NCBI GenBank assembly: GCA_030144725.1
Contig: JASKMD010000028.1
Coordinates: 717,652-781,651 of the forward strand
Origin: Haematococcus lacustris
Taxonomy: Eukaryota; Chlorophyta; Chlorophyceae; Chlamydomonadales; Haematococcaceae
DNA length: 64,000 nucleotides
Direction: 5' to 3'
The notes below the pieces were generated by a model. It worked only from the letters and a program-made list of their open reading frames with translations. It searched no databases and had not been told where the DNA came from. Of the stretch, positions 11,331-22,965 are shown piece by piece. Both the position numbers and the translations under genes were made by a program. Position 1 is the first letter of the stretch, and every line of letters begins with the position of its first letter.

Positions 11331-11465
11331 CATGCATGACCAGAACTGGGCAGGCTAGGCTGACACCTCCCAAGCATGTGCACTCACCAGAAGTCCTGGC
11401 TACCGCTCTAAGCGCCTCCTACCTGCTGCTCTTGGCAGCTGCTCTTGCTTACTGCTCATGGCTGC

Positions 11466-11587
11466 AGGGGAGGGGAGGGGAGGGGAGGGGAGGGGAGGGG
11501 AGGGGAGGGGAGGGGAGGGGAGGGGAGGGGAGGGGAGGGGAGGGGAGGGGAGGGGAGGGGAGGGGAGGGGAGGGGAGGGGAGGGGAG
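11466..11587. repeat. (AGGGG)n array, ~24 copies
   Basis: Perfect pentanucleotide array with the G-rich strand on plus. It is followed by a CAG/GCAGCAGC-rich tract to 11690 and by G-rich low-complexity DNA to about 11990. Confidence 0.95.
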
Positions 11588-11989
11588 GAGCAGCCGCAGC
11601 AGGGGGGCAGCAGCAGCGGCAGCAAGGGGACAGCAGTAGCAGGGGGGCAGCAGCAGCAGGAGCAGCGACAGCAGCAGATATAGTAGGGGCACTGTAGCAC
11701 CTACCTACCTTCTGGCGGCTTGCTGACTGCTGTTGGGAAGGGGGTGGGAGTGGAGGAGTGAAGGCGGGGAGGCGGGGTAGATGTGGAAAGCGGGAGGCGG
11801 GAGGCAGGGAGGCGGGAGGCGGGGAGGCAGGGAGGCGGGAGGGGGGGAGGTGGGGCGGGGGTAGGTTGGGGGCATGGGTTGGGTTGGGTGGGGGCCTGGG
11901 TTGGGGGCATGGGCCTGGGTGGGGGCGGGGGAGTGAGCGGGGGCAGGGGGGGATGAATTGGGAGGGGTTGGTTGTGTAGGGAAAGTGGA

Positions 11990-13540
11990 GGGGAGGTGCC
12001 CATCAGACCTGCAACCAAGGGGCGTGCACGTGCGGTAGGGTGACCAGGCTGGGCACTGTGTTAGCTACACCGTGGCCTTACCATATCACCAGGCACCATC
12101 TGCGCCAGTGGGGTGGGATTGCGATGCGGAGTATAAGGTGTAGGGAAGGGAAGGTGGGGTGAGGTGGGGGCTTGGGAGTATGGGAGGCTTGGGAGTATGG
12201 GAGTATGGGAGTATGGGAGGGGAGAGGGAGAGAGAGGGGGAAGGGAGGTGGTGGTGGTGGTGGTATTGGTAGTGGAAAAGGGGGATGGGTGTGACCAGAA
12301 GAACCTGCAGTTACCAAGGGCATGCTAGCAGTCAGACTGGGTACATGGAGCCACACATTTGCAACAGCAAGCCACTCACCATTTGTAGAGTGGAGTGTGT
12401 GATGGGGGGAAATGGGAGCGTGCTGCTCATGATCGCCGCTCATTATGTTTGTGAGGGGGACTAGAGCATACTAAGCTCGGTCTCACCTGAGTGGTTCCTC
12501 GCGGCGTTGGGCAAGAGATAGGGGTGGCAGCGGTGAACGTACCATTGTTGATGGGGGAGTGGGAGTGGGAGTGAGAGAGGGCGGGAGAGGGGGAGGTGGA
12601 GGGGGTGGTTCCAGACGGCAAGGTGGTGGTGGTGGTGGTGGTGGTGGCACAGGGTAGGCAAGGGCAGGAGTGTAGGCATCAGACCTGCAGCAAGCAAGGG
12701 ACGTGCTTACGTCGAGGCTGGCATAACATCGTGGCAAGCTGGTAGTCATGTGTTGCATGACGAAGGCACTCACTTGGCATAGCAGTAGGGTCTTCATTGT
12801 CATGGTAATGGTGAGGGTGAGGAAGCACTAAGTACACCTCTTAGCTGTGCATGTTGTTTTTATCTTGAGTTCTTGGCACTCCACCTGCAAGCAACCCGAG
12901 CCACATGAGAAGCAATTTCTTTGCATTTGTCGATGATCTTCGCTATGACCTTTCCCTCACGTCGCACATTTCCCTGGCGATCACGCTATTTCTTGGCCCC
13001 TTCGCTCAACCTGGGCGCATGGCTGGCTGGCTCGGCTACGATATGCCCGTTTCTGCTGGCTGCTCCTGGCTGCAACCTCTAATCCTTCTCCGCTGTTGAT
13101 GGCTGCGTTGTGTCCGCCTGTGTTGTTGTCCGCTACCTTTTGTGGCTAATCGCTTCATGTTGTGCGGTTGCTGGGTGGCGATGGCTAGTGGCTAGTGTTC
13201 GTGGCTAGCGCATCATGCACATCACATCAGCGCACCTGGTGGTGAGAGATGCTGCTGGCTCGTAGCTACCCTTTTGGCGACGATGTCCTGTCCTGGGCTG
13301 CTCCTGGCCGCCCCTGGCTGCTAACGCCGGCTTGGCGGGGCAGTCTGCATTCCTGCGTGATTCCTTTGCTTCCTTCGCACTTCCTTTGCGTGAACTTGAT
13401 GCAAGCCTCCATGCAGCCGGATTATTTTGTTACCTTATACCCATACCGGGCATACCGTGTTACAGTTTTGGTTGCAGTTGTAGCACGCATAATTGAATGA
13501 AACAATAACACTAATGGTGACTTCAATATATTTGGAGGGT
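11990..13540. other. low-complexity and unassigned DNA
   Basis: G-rich tracts (12130-12290, 12540-12650) alternate with unique sequence. An ORF at 12905-13099 and another at 13249-13500 have no recognisable family. No supported gene. Confidence 0.4.
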
Positions 13541-13547
13541 CAGTGAA

Positions 13548-14458
13548 GCAGGACCCTGTGGTGAGGTGCCAGGACCCTGTGGTGAGGTGCCAGGACCCTG
13601 TGGTGAGGTGCCAGGACCCTGTGGTGTGGTGCCAGGACCCTGTGGGCCAGGACCCTGTGGTGAGGTGCCAGGACCCTGTGGTGAGGTGCCAGGACCCTGT
13701 GGTGAGGTGCCAGGACCCTGTGGTGAGGTGCCAGGACCCTGTGGGCCAGGACCCTGTGGGCCAGGACCCTGTGGTGAGGTGCCAGGACCCTGTGGTGTGG
13801 TGCCAGGACCCTGTGGGTGTGCAGCAGGACCCTGTGGGCCAGGACCCTGTGGTGTGGTGCCAGGACCCTGTGGTGAGGTGCCAGGACCCTGTGGTGTGGT
13901 GCCAAGACCCTGTGGGCCCGAACCCTGTGGTGTGGTGCCAGGACCCTGTGGGCCAGGACCCTGTGGTGTGGTGCCAGGACCCTGTGGTGTGGTGCCAGGA
14001 CCCTGTGGTGCCAGGACCCTGTGGTGTGGTGCCAGGACCCTGTGGGCCAGGACCCTGTGGTGAGGTGCCAGGACCCTGTGGTGCCAGGACCCTGTGGGCG
14101 TGCAGCAAGACCCTGTGGGCCAGGACCCTGTGGTGAGGTGCCAGGACCCTGTGGTGAGGTGCCAGGACCCTGTGGTGCCAGGACCCTGTGGGCGTGCAGC
14201 AAGACCCTGTGGGCCAGGACCCTGTGGTGAGGTGCCAGGACCCTGTGGTGAGGTGCCAGGACCCTGTGGTGCCAGGACCCTGTGGTGAGGTGCCAGGACC
14301 CTGTGGGCCAGGACCCTGTGGTGAGGTGCCAGGACCCTGTGGTGTGGTGCCAGGACCCTGTGGTGCCAGGACCCTGTGGTGTGGTGCCAGGACCCTGTGG
14401 GCCAGGACCCTGTGGTGAGGTGCCAGGACCCTGTGGTGAGGTGCCAGGACCCTGTACA
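13548..14458. repeat. complex minisatellite of AGGACCCTGT words with higher-order units
   Basis: About 60 copies of CCAGGACCCTGTGG spaced by GTGAGGTG, GTGTGGTG, G or GCGTGCAGCA, giving mixed 15-, 16- and 21-base units. A 94-base higher-order block (14081-14174) is repeated at 14175-14268. The core word is the reverse complement of that in the array at 10157-10614. Open frames in all six readings are artefacts. Confidence 0.9.
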
Positions 14459-14465
14459 GGGTCCT
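14446..14465. repeat. perfect 20-bp palindrome at array end
   Basis: AGGACCCTGTACAGGGTCCT is its own reverse complement and sits where the minus-oriented array meets a final plus-oriented unit. A related CCTGTACAGG follows near 14490, and CCCTGTACAGGG stands at the start of the opposed array at 10161. Confidence 0.9.
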
Positions 14466-14509
14466 ACGACCATGATGACGCTAGGAACCTGTACAGGGTC
14501 CCACGACAC

Positions 14510-15040
14510 GGGCCATAGCTCATCACAGGCTGGGACTTTTTGCATGCCACCTACTAGGTTGGGCAGCTGTAACCACCCTTTACAACCTCTCATACTCACA
14601 TTTCATGAAAAGTCACTTTGGTCACACGGTGCCAACTCCCTTAGCCAAAATCAGGGTCTCAGCCCCACACCTGGCCCAGCAACTCGACACCGAGTGAGAA
14701 TTACACTTTGGCCCAAGAGAGTCTTGTCATCCTCTAGGTCACAACAACCCACATACCAAGTTTCAGAACTCAACTCTCAGGTTTTACAAGCCAGCCAGGC
14801 CTTAATTTGCACGAGTGTACCACGATCTCTCCACCCAGGCATTTCTTTATATGCGCATGACTTGCATCAGCGGACGAATGCCTCATGCTAATCTTGCGCG
14901 TCCCAGTCCTGCGCATCTGCAAACCAACCGCACGGAGCAAAGCAGTCATACGCAATGGTGGACACACCAGGCACATGTAGTGCAGCCAAGCATCGTGGGA
15001 GACCGCAGGCTGGCAGAGTTGCAAACAGAATCATGCCACC
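14510..15040. other. unassigned sequence
   Basis: Unique, moderately AT-richer sequence. No gene, tandem repeat or transposon end was recognised. Confidence 0.4.
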
Positions 15041-15600
15041 ACCACCATTTGCCACACCTGCAGCAAATTATGCCATCCACCGTCCTGCCCATCCCACCGC
15101 CACCACAGCCCTCCCATCCCTTCTCAGCCCACCAGTTTTAGTACCCAATGCATTGTCGCCCATCCCACCTGCTCCAGCACGCCGTCACCGTCTGCTCTAG
15201 CTGCCAATGTGCCTGGCAAGCCATCAGCTCAGTGCCACACAAAGCGTCACTGGCGCCCAGCTCAAAACGCACACACACATCGTTGTCTCCCTGTACATGG
15301 AAAACACCCAAAGCAACCAAGCACAATGGGGGAGCCGTGCGTCGACAGAGCTTTACAGGGCAAACATCATCAAGCACCAAGGAAGCAAGTGTATGTTGAC
15401 CCACGCCTACAACAAATTGTGCCATTCACCGTCCTGCCCATCATCAAGCACCCTTTGCATTACTGTCCATCCCACCTGCTCCAACGCACCGTCACCGTCT
15501 CCTCAAGCTGCCACAGTGCCTTGTGTGCCATCATTTCCGTGCCCTACAAGGAGTCCCGGCTCTAAACGCACACGCACCATGACGTCTCCCTGCACCGCTT
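15040..15600. repeat. diverged direct duplication (~350-bp offset)
   Basis: Phrases such as CCGTCCTGCCCATC, GTCCATCCCACCTGCTCCA / GCCCATCCCACCTGCTCCA and AAACGCACACNCAC recur in the same order in 15060-15290 and 15415-15590. No stable reading frame supports a gene. Confidence 0.6.
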
Positions 15601-16545
15601 CACACACCACACGGAAACACACGAAGCAGCAGCTTAGGTAGACGCCACGTTAGCACGGGTGGTGATGGCAAGAGCTGCTGCAACCACATCACAGCCACTC
15701 CCAGCCTGCGAAACCTGGAAAACGAGTGAAACGCACCTGAAAGCAAGGCTTCAGCTTGAGCTATTGTAGCGTTGGCAAAGTCACGCAGAAATCACAGTCG
15801 GAAAGTCTACGGCAGCCTGAATACGTACACCGACCGAAGATGGGCCTACAAGCAAGGATAGGAAGCAAATGGCAAGCAAAAACAAGTCGCAGTCCGAAAC
15901 AATAACCTCCGACTTCTCACCACTGGTCCGGCGCCATTTGCAGCATGACCGGGGCACAAAGGGGCAAGGAAGGTGAGAGGCACAACTCCTCGATCTCAAC
16001 GTCGGAGGAAAACGATCGTCGCCATCGCGGTCTTCTTCGTCGTAGTCATATGCAGGCGGGATGAGGCCAACAATGGCTTCGGACATAGAACGAAAATAGA
16101 GATGCAGTACGGGAAGAGATGCGGGACGGTCAACTTTACAAATGTCACACCAAGTGTGAGAGACGGAGCCAGAGCGGCTTCGCCGTGCTAAATGAAGCTC
16201 GAACGCTTTGAAAACGCCACTACACTAGATAGCGACAAAACCGCTGCGTGCTAAAGTGTTTAAACACGCTCGGCCTCGCACCGGCGCTAAACAGCTCTCG
16301 ACCTCAGCCAGCGGCCGCGGAGCGAACGCTCGAGACCGACGCCAGGGGCCGGAGCTCGACCTCAGCAAGCAGCCGCGTCGCTACGCTCCGTGACCGCTGG
16401 CTTCGGTCTCGAGCTGCCCCGCGCCAGGGCCTCGGCCTCGCCTTTTAAAACCGCCTAAAACGACCCGCGACACCATTATCTACTACGTTATAGAATCCGA
16501 GCCAAATATAATTATATGGGCGTACCCTAATCACAAGCGGCCCGT
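15600..16545. other. unassigned sequence
   Basis: No gene was identified. The stretch 16290-16445 is GC-rich with many CTCGAC/GAGCTC words; nothing could be assigned. Confidence 0.4.
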
Positions 16546-16973
16546 ACATGATTCAGGCGCCCCCAACATGGGGTTGGTAATATGCATGCGATTACTCTCT
16601 CAATGCTGCACCGTTTTCGATAGCGTTTATCACATTGGCAACCGCAATTTAGTCCGCGTAATCTGACCATCAGCGCTAGCCATTGGAGTCTTTGCTCGCG
16701 TACTGCCACATGTGCCCGCGAACAAATCACAGCGGCGAGACGGGTCTCCTTGGCACGGTGAGCCACGTCGCTGTGACCCCATCTACCTAGCGTAGTGAGC
16801 TGGTTGTGCACAAATGGAATGTCCGGCCGACACCCAACGCGATGCCTGCCGGGCGTGCAGGGCGTCTAGACGGGGCGGGTGAAGCATAATCTATCTTCGC
16901 TTCTCGCCGAACACATCATTTGGGTCGGCGCACACGTAGGTAGCACCGGGGTACACCCCCCCCCTCCACTGCG

Positions 16974-17225
16974 CTCTTCACTGTGTTGCACCCGTTGCAC
17001 TTAATGGAAAAGCGACATAGAATTGTTGTTCTTTACTCATTGGCGCATCTATTGAAACAAACCGCAAGACATACAACACAGGCCTCTATGAGTTTGACAT
17101 CTTCAAAGTTACATCATGGTCACCAGGCAGAAATAAGGCCACGGCACATTAAACAGCCCAGGCCTCTATCAGTTTGACATCTTCAAAGTGACATCATGTT
17201 CTCCAAGCAGAATCAGGGCTACGGG
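16974..17225. repeat. direct repeat paired with 20060-20231
   Basis: CACTGTGTTGCACCCGTTGC and the following ~90 bases recur at 20064 onward. The first copy contains an internal ~77-base tandem duplication (units beginning AGGCCTCTAT at about 17080 and 17158), of which the second copy retains only one unit. Confidence 0.85.
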
Positions 17226-19062
17226 TCACCCCCGCCATTGGCCCCGCATTTCACTTTTTGGCACCGTCTTTGATCCGCTGCATGTAATTCTTCCACCATT
17301 GGGCTCTACATCTCACAACGGTGTCTCTAGCAGGTTAGGCCCTCTTTTGTCGATTGTACTGCATTGTCTCGACGACTTGATTAGCTTCGCAATGTCATTC
17401 TCCATATGTTTATATGCGTGTCGCAACAGGAGAGATGAATTGGTGGCCGGGGCAATTCCGTGCCGAGCAGCCTTTGCTGCCGTTGGACTGGGCAACTCGC
17501 GAATACATCTCAGGTTAGCACGGGGTGCTGTTTCTTAGTGCGTTTTGCATACAATGTCAACACATGCAACCAAATCTGCTGACCTCCACAGGTGCTTGGC
17601 TGTTGTGAAGATCAGCATTAAACCCACAGCAGCCCAAGGCTCTTCCAAGCAGGAGTGCAGCAAGGGAATCAGCTCTTGAAAACAGTGAGCAAGAGGTGAG
17701 TAAGGTTGTAATTTACCTCACCTTGTCTAGGTCAGTTTGATGTTCGTGTGAACACTTGTGAAGCGCATGACAGGCATGAACAGCTGAGGGAAGCACACAA
17801 CAGTCACCTGCCCGACTTTCATCTGTTATTATCAATTATAAACGACGCTATGCCTCAATATGTTGAGCAAACATGTTCATGTGTTTCTATGCGTGGTGTG
17901 TGCTCCAAGACCTTGTCTTTGTGTTTGTGTGTGCAGGATGCCAGTGAATCAACCCCCATCTCCATCACTGAGCAAGGCAACAACAGCGTAGAGCAGCAAC
18001 CAACAAGGAGGTATCACTTACAAGGAGGTACCACCAATTTTGAGTCTTCTGCCCACCTACTTCCCCCCCTCGCCTCCCCCCCACCCCACGACACACGCTG
18101 GAGCTTGGAGCGGGCAGCCTGGAGCGCGCAGCCTGGAGCTGGAGCTGGAGCTGGAGTATTCTCCCCCCTCCCCCCTAAAGTCTAGCCCATCCCACCCCAG
18201 CCCAGCCCAGCCTAGCCTAGCCCAGCCCACCCCAGCCAAGCCTAGCCTAGCCCAACCAAGCCCAGCCTGATTTGGTGCCATGGGGCATGGGCAACAAGGC
18301 AAAGTGCTTAGCAGCCCCGTAGTGAGTGTTAGCTATAGCAAGGAAGTGCAGCCAGTCCTTGCTTGTTGTGCACATAGCATAGGTGGTGTGTGAGGCATGA
18401 GTCATTGTGTTGTGGTGGTGGTGGTGTGTTGTTGAGGTGGTCGTGTGTTGTGTGGTGTTGCCACCTTACATCAATGCATGTGCTTGGCATCAGCGATACA
18501 TGTCTTTTGTAGTGGTGTTGCAAGACGTTTGAGCATTGAGACAGGTATTGCTGTGATTATTTTGCGTGACATGTGCCTGCTGAAGTTGAGGGAGAAGGTT
18601 GAGGCACCACGGCACATGTAACATTGAAAGCCAGAGCCATCCCGAGCCATCCCGACAACATAGTGCTAAATGATGATATAGCGCTGTCATGATGCAGCTT
18701 GTATTTGCATAGAGTCATGCCGCGACGTAAGTGAGGTAAGGGGTGCCAGCTTGCTGACTTGTGCGCATATGCACGAATTATATGCTCCATGCACTGACAT
18801 GCAAGCAGGCGTACTGCACTTGTGCCGTTGGCTTACGGCGTGCGTAGAAGGACTGCCAGCCCCGCCTTATGATGTGCGTGAGTCTTTTAGGAGCGGAAAG
18901 CACAGGTCAGGTTTGGGCGGGCGCCGATCTGAGCTAGTGTTTTGCGGCTGCTGGGTGCCGGATACGCCTGTTACACCCGACTGCGTCGAAACTTTGTCGC
19001 GAGCTACACGGAGATTCGCGCCCCAGACCGTCTCACATTTGCGGGGCCAATGGCGGGGGTGA
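17226..19062. mobile_element. nested DNA transposon with TCACCCCCGCCATTGG terminal repeats
   Basis: The 23-base end at 17226-17248 is the exact reverse complement of 19040-19062. The element is bordered by CTACGGG on both sides (17219-17225 and 19064-19070, with one extra base at the right). A second copy of the flanking sequence at 20060-20348 runs through a single CTACGGG (20225-20231) without the element, giving a paralogous empty site. Related ends occur singly at 21397-21415 and 24169-24191. Inside lies repeat R1 copy c; no transposase was recognised, so the element is probably non-autonomous. Confidence 0.75.
17970..18545 (+). repeat. dispersed repeat R1, copy c
   Basis: Direct copy of R1 with the same landmarks as copy a and a short degenerate CCCAG/CCTAG tract (about 18182-18268). 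It lies inside the nested element 17226-19062. Confidence 0.65.
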
Positions 19063-19394
19063 CCTACGGGGCTGTGGGGTGGCAGTTGAGCTATGAAACT
19101 TTGCACGCAGGTGGATGGCATGTAGGGGAGTGTAACTCTTAGAGGAGCCGAGTCCTGATTCGGTCATGGTGTGGAGTTGTGTGTCTGACTCAGTGTTACC
19201 AAATACGGTCCAGAACGGTCCGTTTTTGCCGTATAATCGTTTTTCCGGAAATGGCATTGTATTTTTCCGTTTATACAGACCGTATATACGGTGGTCCGCG
19301 GCCTTTGGCGGCACAGAACGATGCCTGTACCCAAGGAGCTAAGTAAAGCTGTGTGATGATTCTTATCAACAACTTCAGCAAGATAGCGGGTCCC

Positions 19395-19497
19395 CAAGAT
19401 TCCAGTGCCGAAACTGCAACTTGGAGTTCGCCGCATCTATTGTCACACGCCTATGCCAGCACATTACGGCAGCGGAAGAGATGTCACGACATGCCTG
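19395..19497 (+). pseudogene. BED-type zinc finger of a hAT transposase (exon fragment)
   Basis: In the frame ending in TGA at 19495-19497 the sequence encodes FQCRNCNLEFAASIVTRL followed by CQHITAAEE. This has the Cys-x2-Cys pair and downstream hydrophobic-histidine pattern of the BED fingers at the N-termini of hAT transposases. It ends at an in-frame stop and lacks a clear start, so it is a remnant. It lies in the right part of the element 16553-20870, which supports calling that element hAT-like. Confidence 0.5.
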
Positions 19498-19765
19498 ATG
19501 CCCGACAGTCATTCTGGCAGTCATTCTGGCAAGGGAGGCAGAACGCAAGCAAACTACAAGCCATCGGCAAAAGCAACGCGGGGCCGCAGAAGTGCATGTT
19601 GAAGAGCTGGACGACTTGGTATGTTCCTGCCACATCTGTCGTTGTAGACCAGTTGCAGTTGCAAGATGCTAGTAAGAAGGAAGCATGCTGCACGTTGTAA
19701 TTTGCAGGAGCAGGTGTGGCTTGGGGCTTGGGGCTGCAGCCATGAGCAGCAGCTGCCAAGAGCCG

Positions 19766-20056
19766 TAGCCCAGCCCAGCCCAGCCCAGCCCAGCCCAGCC
19801 CAGCCCAGCCCAGCCCAGCCCAGCCCAGCCCAGCCCAGCCCAGCCCAGCCCAGCCCAGCCCAGCCCAGCCCAGCCCAGCCCAGCCCAGCCCAGCCCAGCC
19901 CAGCCCAGCCCAGCCCAGCCCAGCCCAGCCCAGCCCAGCCCAGCCCAGCCCAGCCCAGCCCAGCCCAGCCCAGCCCAGCCCAGCCCAGCCCAGCCCAGCC
20001 CAGCCCAGCCCAGCCCAGCCCAGCCCAGCCCAGCCCAGCCCAGCCCAGCCCAGCCC
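19766..20056. repeat. (CCCAG)n array, ~58 copies
   Basis: Perfect pentanucleotide array, longer than the one in repeat R1 but with different flanks: GCCAAGAGCCGTAG on the left and TTCCTCTTCACTGTG on the right. Confidence 0.95.
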
Positions 20057-20877
20057 TTCCTCTTCACTGTGTTGCACCCGTTGCACTTAATGGAAAAGCG
20101 ACATAGAATTGTTGTTCTTTACTCATTGGCGCATCTATTGAAACAAACCGCACATTAAACAGCCCAGGCCTCTATCAGTTTGACATCTTCAAAGTGACAT
20201 CATGTTCTCCAAGCAGAATCAGGGCTACGGGGCTGTGGGGTGGCAGTTGAGCTATGAAACTTTGCACGCAGGTGGATGGCATGTAGGGGAGTGTAACTCT
20301 TAGAGGAGCCGAGTCCAAACTCGGTCATGGTGTGGAGTTGTGGAGTTGTGTGACTGACTGCATGGCCCTGGCCCTGAGATCGGCTAAGGGAGTTGGGGGG
20401 TCACAGACCAGAGTGAGCTCTTGGCTTGTCTGAGTATGAGCGTTTGTAACACTGTCCTAGATGAGCTTAACCTAGTATGTAGCATGCTGTAATTCCCAAT
20501 GGTCGAGCTGTGGCATTGCCCTCCAGGTAAGGGGGGGACGTGGGCTCATTGCCACATTTCCGCAACCGTTCTCCGATCCGACTGCTTCTGCCGATGCGCA
20601 GGCTCGTGTTGAGCAACCTAAGCGACGCGGGCGGTCGCAGCGATGACTGCATGCCCCGAAATAGCTCAAATTTGAATCACAAACTTTGATGCTTTGCTGT
20701 GCACGACCTAGTGAGTGTAAAACTATTCTGGATGGGTGAAAGGTAGCTGGCCGGGTTGGCTACATTCTGAGCCAGAAAGCATTAGATTTGGCGCAGCGAG
20801 TGCAGAGTTACAGCCGTCCTACTACCAGGGGTCGGTTTCCTGTCATTTTTAAACAGTTGGGAGCGCCTGAACATGAT

Positions 20878-22030
20878 GACAGCGCGTTTCTGTGTAATAG
20901 ACACGTTATAAACTCACACAAGGAGCCGCACAGAATTGGCAGTTCATAATTTGACGTCCTGGTTGGACAGTTACGGCGGCTGGAAAAGTGCTCATTTCAA
21001 GGCAATTTGACATGAAGTGGCGTAACACGAGTTGCACGCTGTTCGGGCGCAGGGACAGGACACAAGCCATACCATCACTCTTATACATCTCATCAGCACT
21101 AGCAGTAGCACTAGAACACATGACAGGGGGGGTCCTGCGCCCGACAAAAATTCAAAAAGTATATCCCCGTCCATGTCGCTGGGCCACTGAGCGCGATAGC
21201 TGTTCTCTTATAACAACCCCACTAAGTAGGCTATTCCAAACACAGCGCGACCTGATCTCGCAGCACCCCCGCCCGCCCCGGCACAGGTGCACATCAGCCC
21301 GAGCAGCCCGCTAGCTTCGCTTTGATGAGCTGCACCGCCCTGCGCTCGAATCGCTGTAGTACTCTTAAAGACCAGAAAGATTTTATCAGGGGTGCAGCCA
21401 ATGGCGGGGGTGACCACCTGTTGAATGTGGTAGTACAGCTAAAAGGCCTGCAAGTCATTGCCCTTGCTGGCGACGCAACAGCTCAGGCATGAGGTAGGTC
21501 TGCCCCACCACTACCACAACAGTGATCCGCAGGCTTCACACCCACTGGTCAAGCTCCAGCCCCACCAAGCGCTTGATGGCTAGTCCGGCCGCTCGGACCA
21601 TGGGTCATGGGGTGACCTCGACTGGTCCGGACCCCGATCCGAGTGGCCTTGGCGCGTTTACCGAGGCTGCCACCGCCGCTGCCCTGCACTGACGTACCTA
21701 GTCATGTGGGCGAAAAGACATGTGACCGTCTGGCCGGGCGTGGTGGTTGGTGGTTGTAGCAAGACAACGTAGTTCCTTAGTGTTCCTTAGTGACTAAACG
21801 CGAAGCTTGTTTATGAATCAAGAATGTTGCGATGTGGGTCGTTGCGACGTGGACCTAAACTTAATCCCCTGCCTGCCCTTCACTGCTAAGTCTGCTTCAC
21901 TGCTAAGTCCACAACCCCGTGACATTCAGCCCCAAGCATCGAGGCATAGTTTATTCAGAAATACATGTACAATTGCTTGCTGCACAGTGTGTGTGGATGC
22001 GCAGCTGCTGCATAGCACTTATACATTGGT
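20878..22030. other. unassigned sequence with one isolated transposon end
   Basis: No supported gene. 21397-21415 (GCCAATGGCGGGGGTGACC) is related to the right end of the nested element at 19062. A small GGTCCGGA-rich stretch lies at 21585-21645. Confidence 0.4.
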
Positions 22031-22034
22031 GGTG

Positions 22035-22965
22035 GTGCATGTAAGGTGGTGGTGGGGCATGTGCTCCTGGCATGTGGTGGTGGTGGTGGTGCATGAGCTC
22101 TTGGCGTGTGGTGGTGGAGGGGGGTGCGGGCATGTGTTCCTGGCATGTGGTGGTGGTGGGGCAGGTGGTGGAGCAGGTGCTCCTTGCATGTGGTGGTGCT
22201 GGTGGTGGGGCAGATGCTACTGGCATGTGGTGGTGGGGGTGCATGTGCTCTTGGCATGTGGTGGTGGTGATGGTGCAGGTGCTCCTGGCATGTGGTGGTG
22301 GTGGTGGTGGGGCAGGTGCTCCTGGCATGTCTTGGTGGTGGTGGGGCAGGTGCTCCTTGCATGTGGTGGTGGTGGGGGGGGGGCAGGTGCTCCTGGCATG
22401 TCGTGGAGGTGGGGGGGCAGGTGCTCCTGGCATGTCGTGGTGGTGTGGGGGCAGGTGCTCCTGGCATGTGGTGGTGGTGGTGGGGCAGGTGCTCCTTGCA
22501 TGTGGTGGTGGGGGGGGGGCAGGTGCTCATGGCATGTCGTGGTGGTGTGGGGGCAGGTGCTCCTGGCATGTCGTGGTGGTGTGGGGGCAGGTGCTCCTGG
22601 CATGTCGTGGTGGTGGTGGGGCAGGTGCTCCTGGCATGTGGTGGTGGTGTGGGGGCAGGTGCTCCTGGCATGTCGTGGTGGTGGTGGGGCAGGTGCTCCT
22701 TGCATGTGGTGGTGGGGGGGGGGCAGGTGCTCCTGGCATGTCGTGGTGGTGTGGGGGCAGGTGCTCCTGGCATGTCGTGGTGGTGTGGGGGCAGGTGCTC
22801 CTGGCATGTCGTGGTGGTGGTGGGGCAGGTGCTCCTTGCATGTGGTGGTGGTGGGGGGGCAGGTGCTCCTGGCATGTCGTGGTAGGGGGGGGCAGGTGCT
22901 CCTGGCATGTGGTGGTGGTGGGGGGGCAGGTGCTCCTGGCATGTGGTGGTGGTGGGGCAACATTC
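22035..22965. repeat. GGTGCTCCTGGCATG minisatellite, ~34-36-bp unit
   Basis: About 25 units of GCAGGTGCTCCTGGCATGT followed by a variable (GTG)n/G-run spacer. The spacer varies by single bases between copies, so no frame stays coding. The His/Pro-rich and Trp/Val-rich readings are artefacts. Confidence 0.9.

Larger units (their letters stand above)
16553..20870. mobile_element. hAT-like DNA transposon (4.3 kb) with nested insertion
   Basis: Left end TCAGGCGCCCCCAAC (16553-16567) and right end GTTGGGAGCGCCTGA (20856-20870) are inverted repeats with one mismatch. They are flanked by the direct repeat ACATGAT (16546-16552 and 20871-20877). The termini and the AACATGGGGTTGG subterminal motif match the element at 283-2189, so the two belong to one family, both with 7-bp target duplications. 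Inside are a BED-finger-like exon (about 19399-19495), a nested inverted-repeat element (17226-19062), repeat R1 copy c and a CCCAG array. Confidence 0.75.

Noticed and set aside
13422..14599. Several long ORFs of PCGEVPGPCG / GPGTTPQGPG type
   Set aside because: They exist on both strands and in several frames across a minisatellite; no start context, flanking exons or domain.
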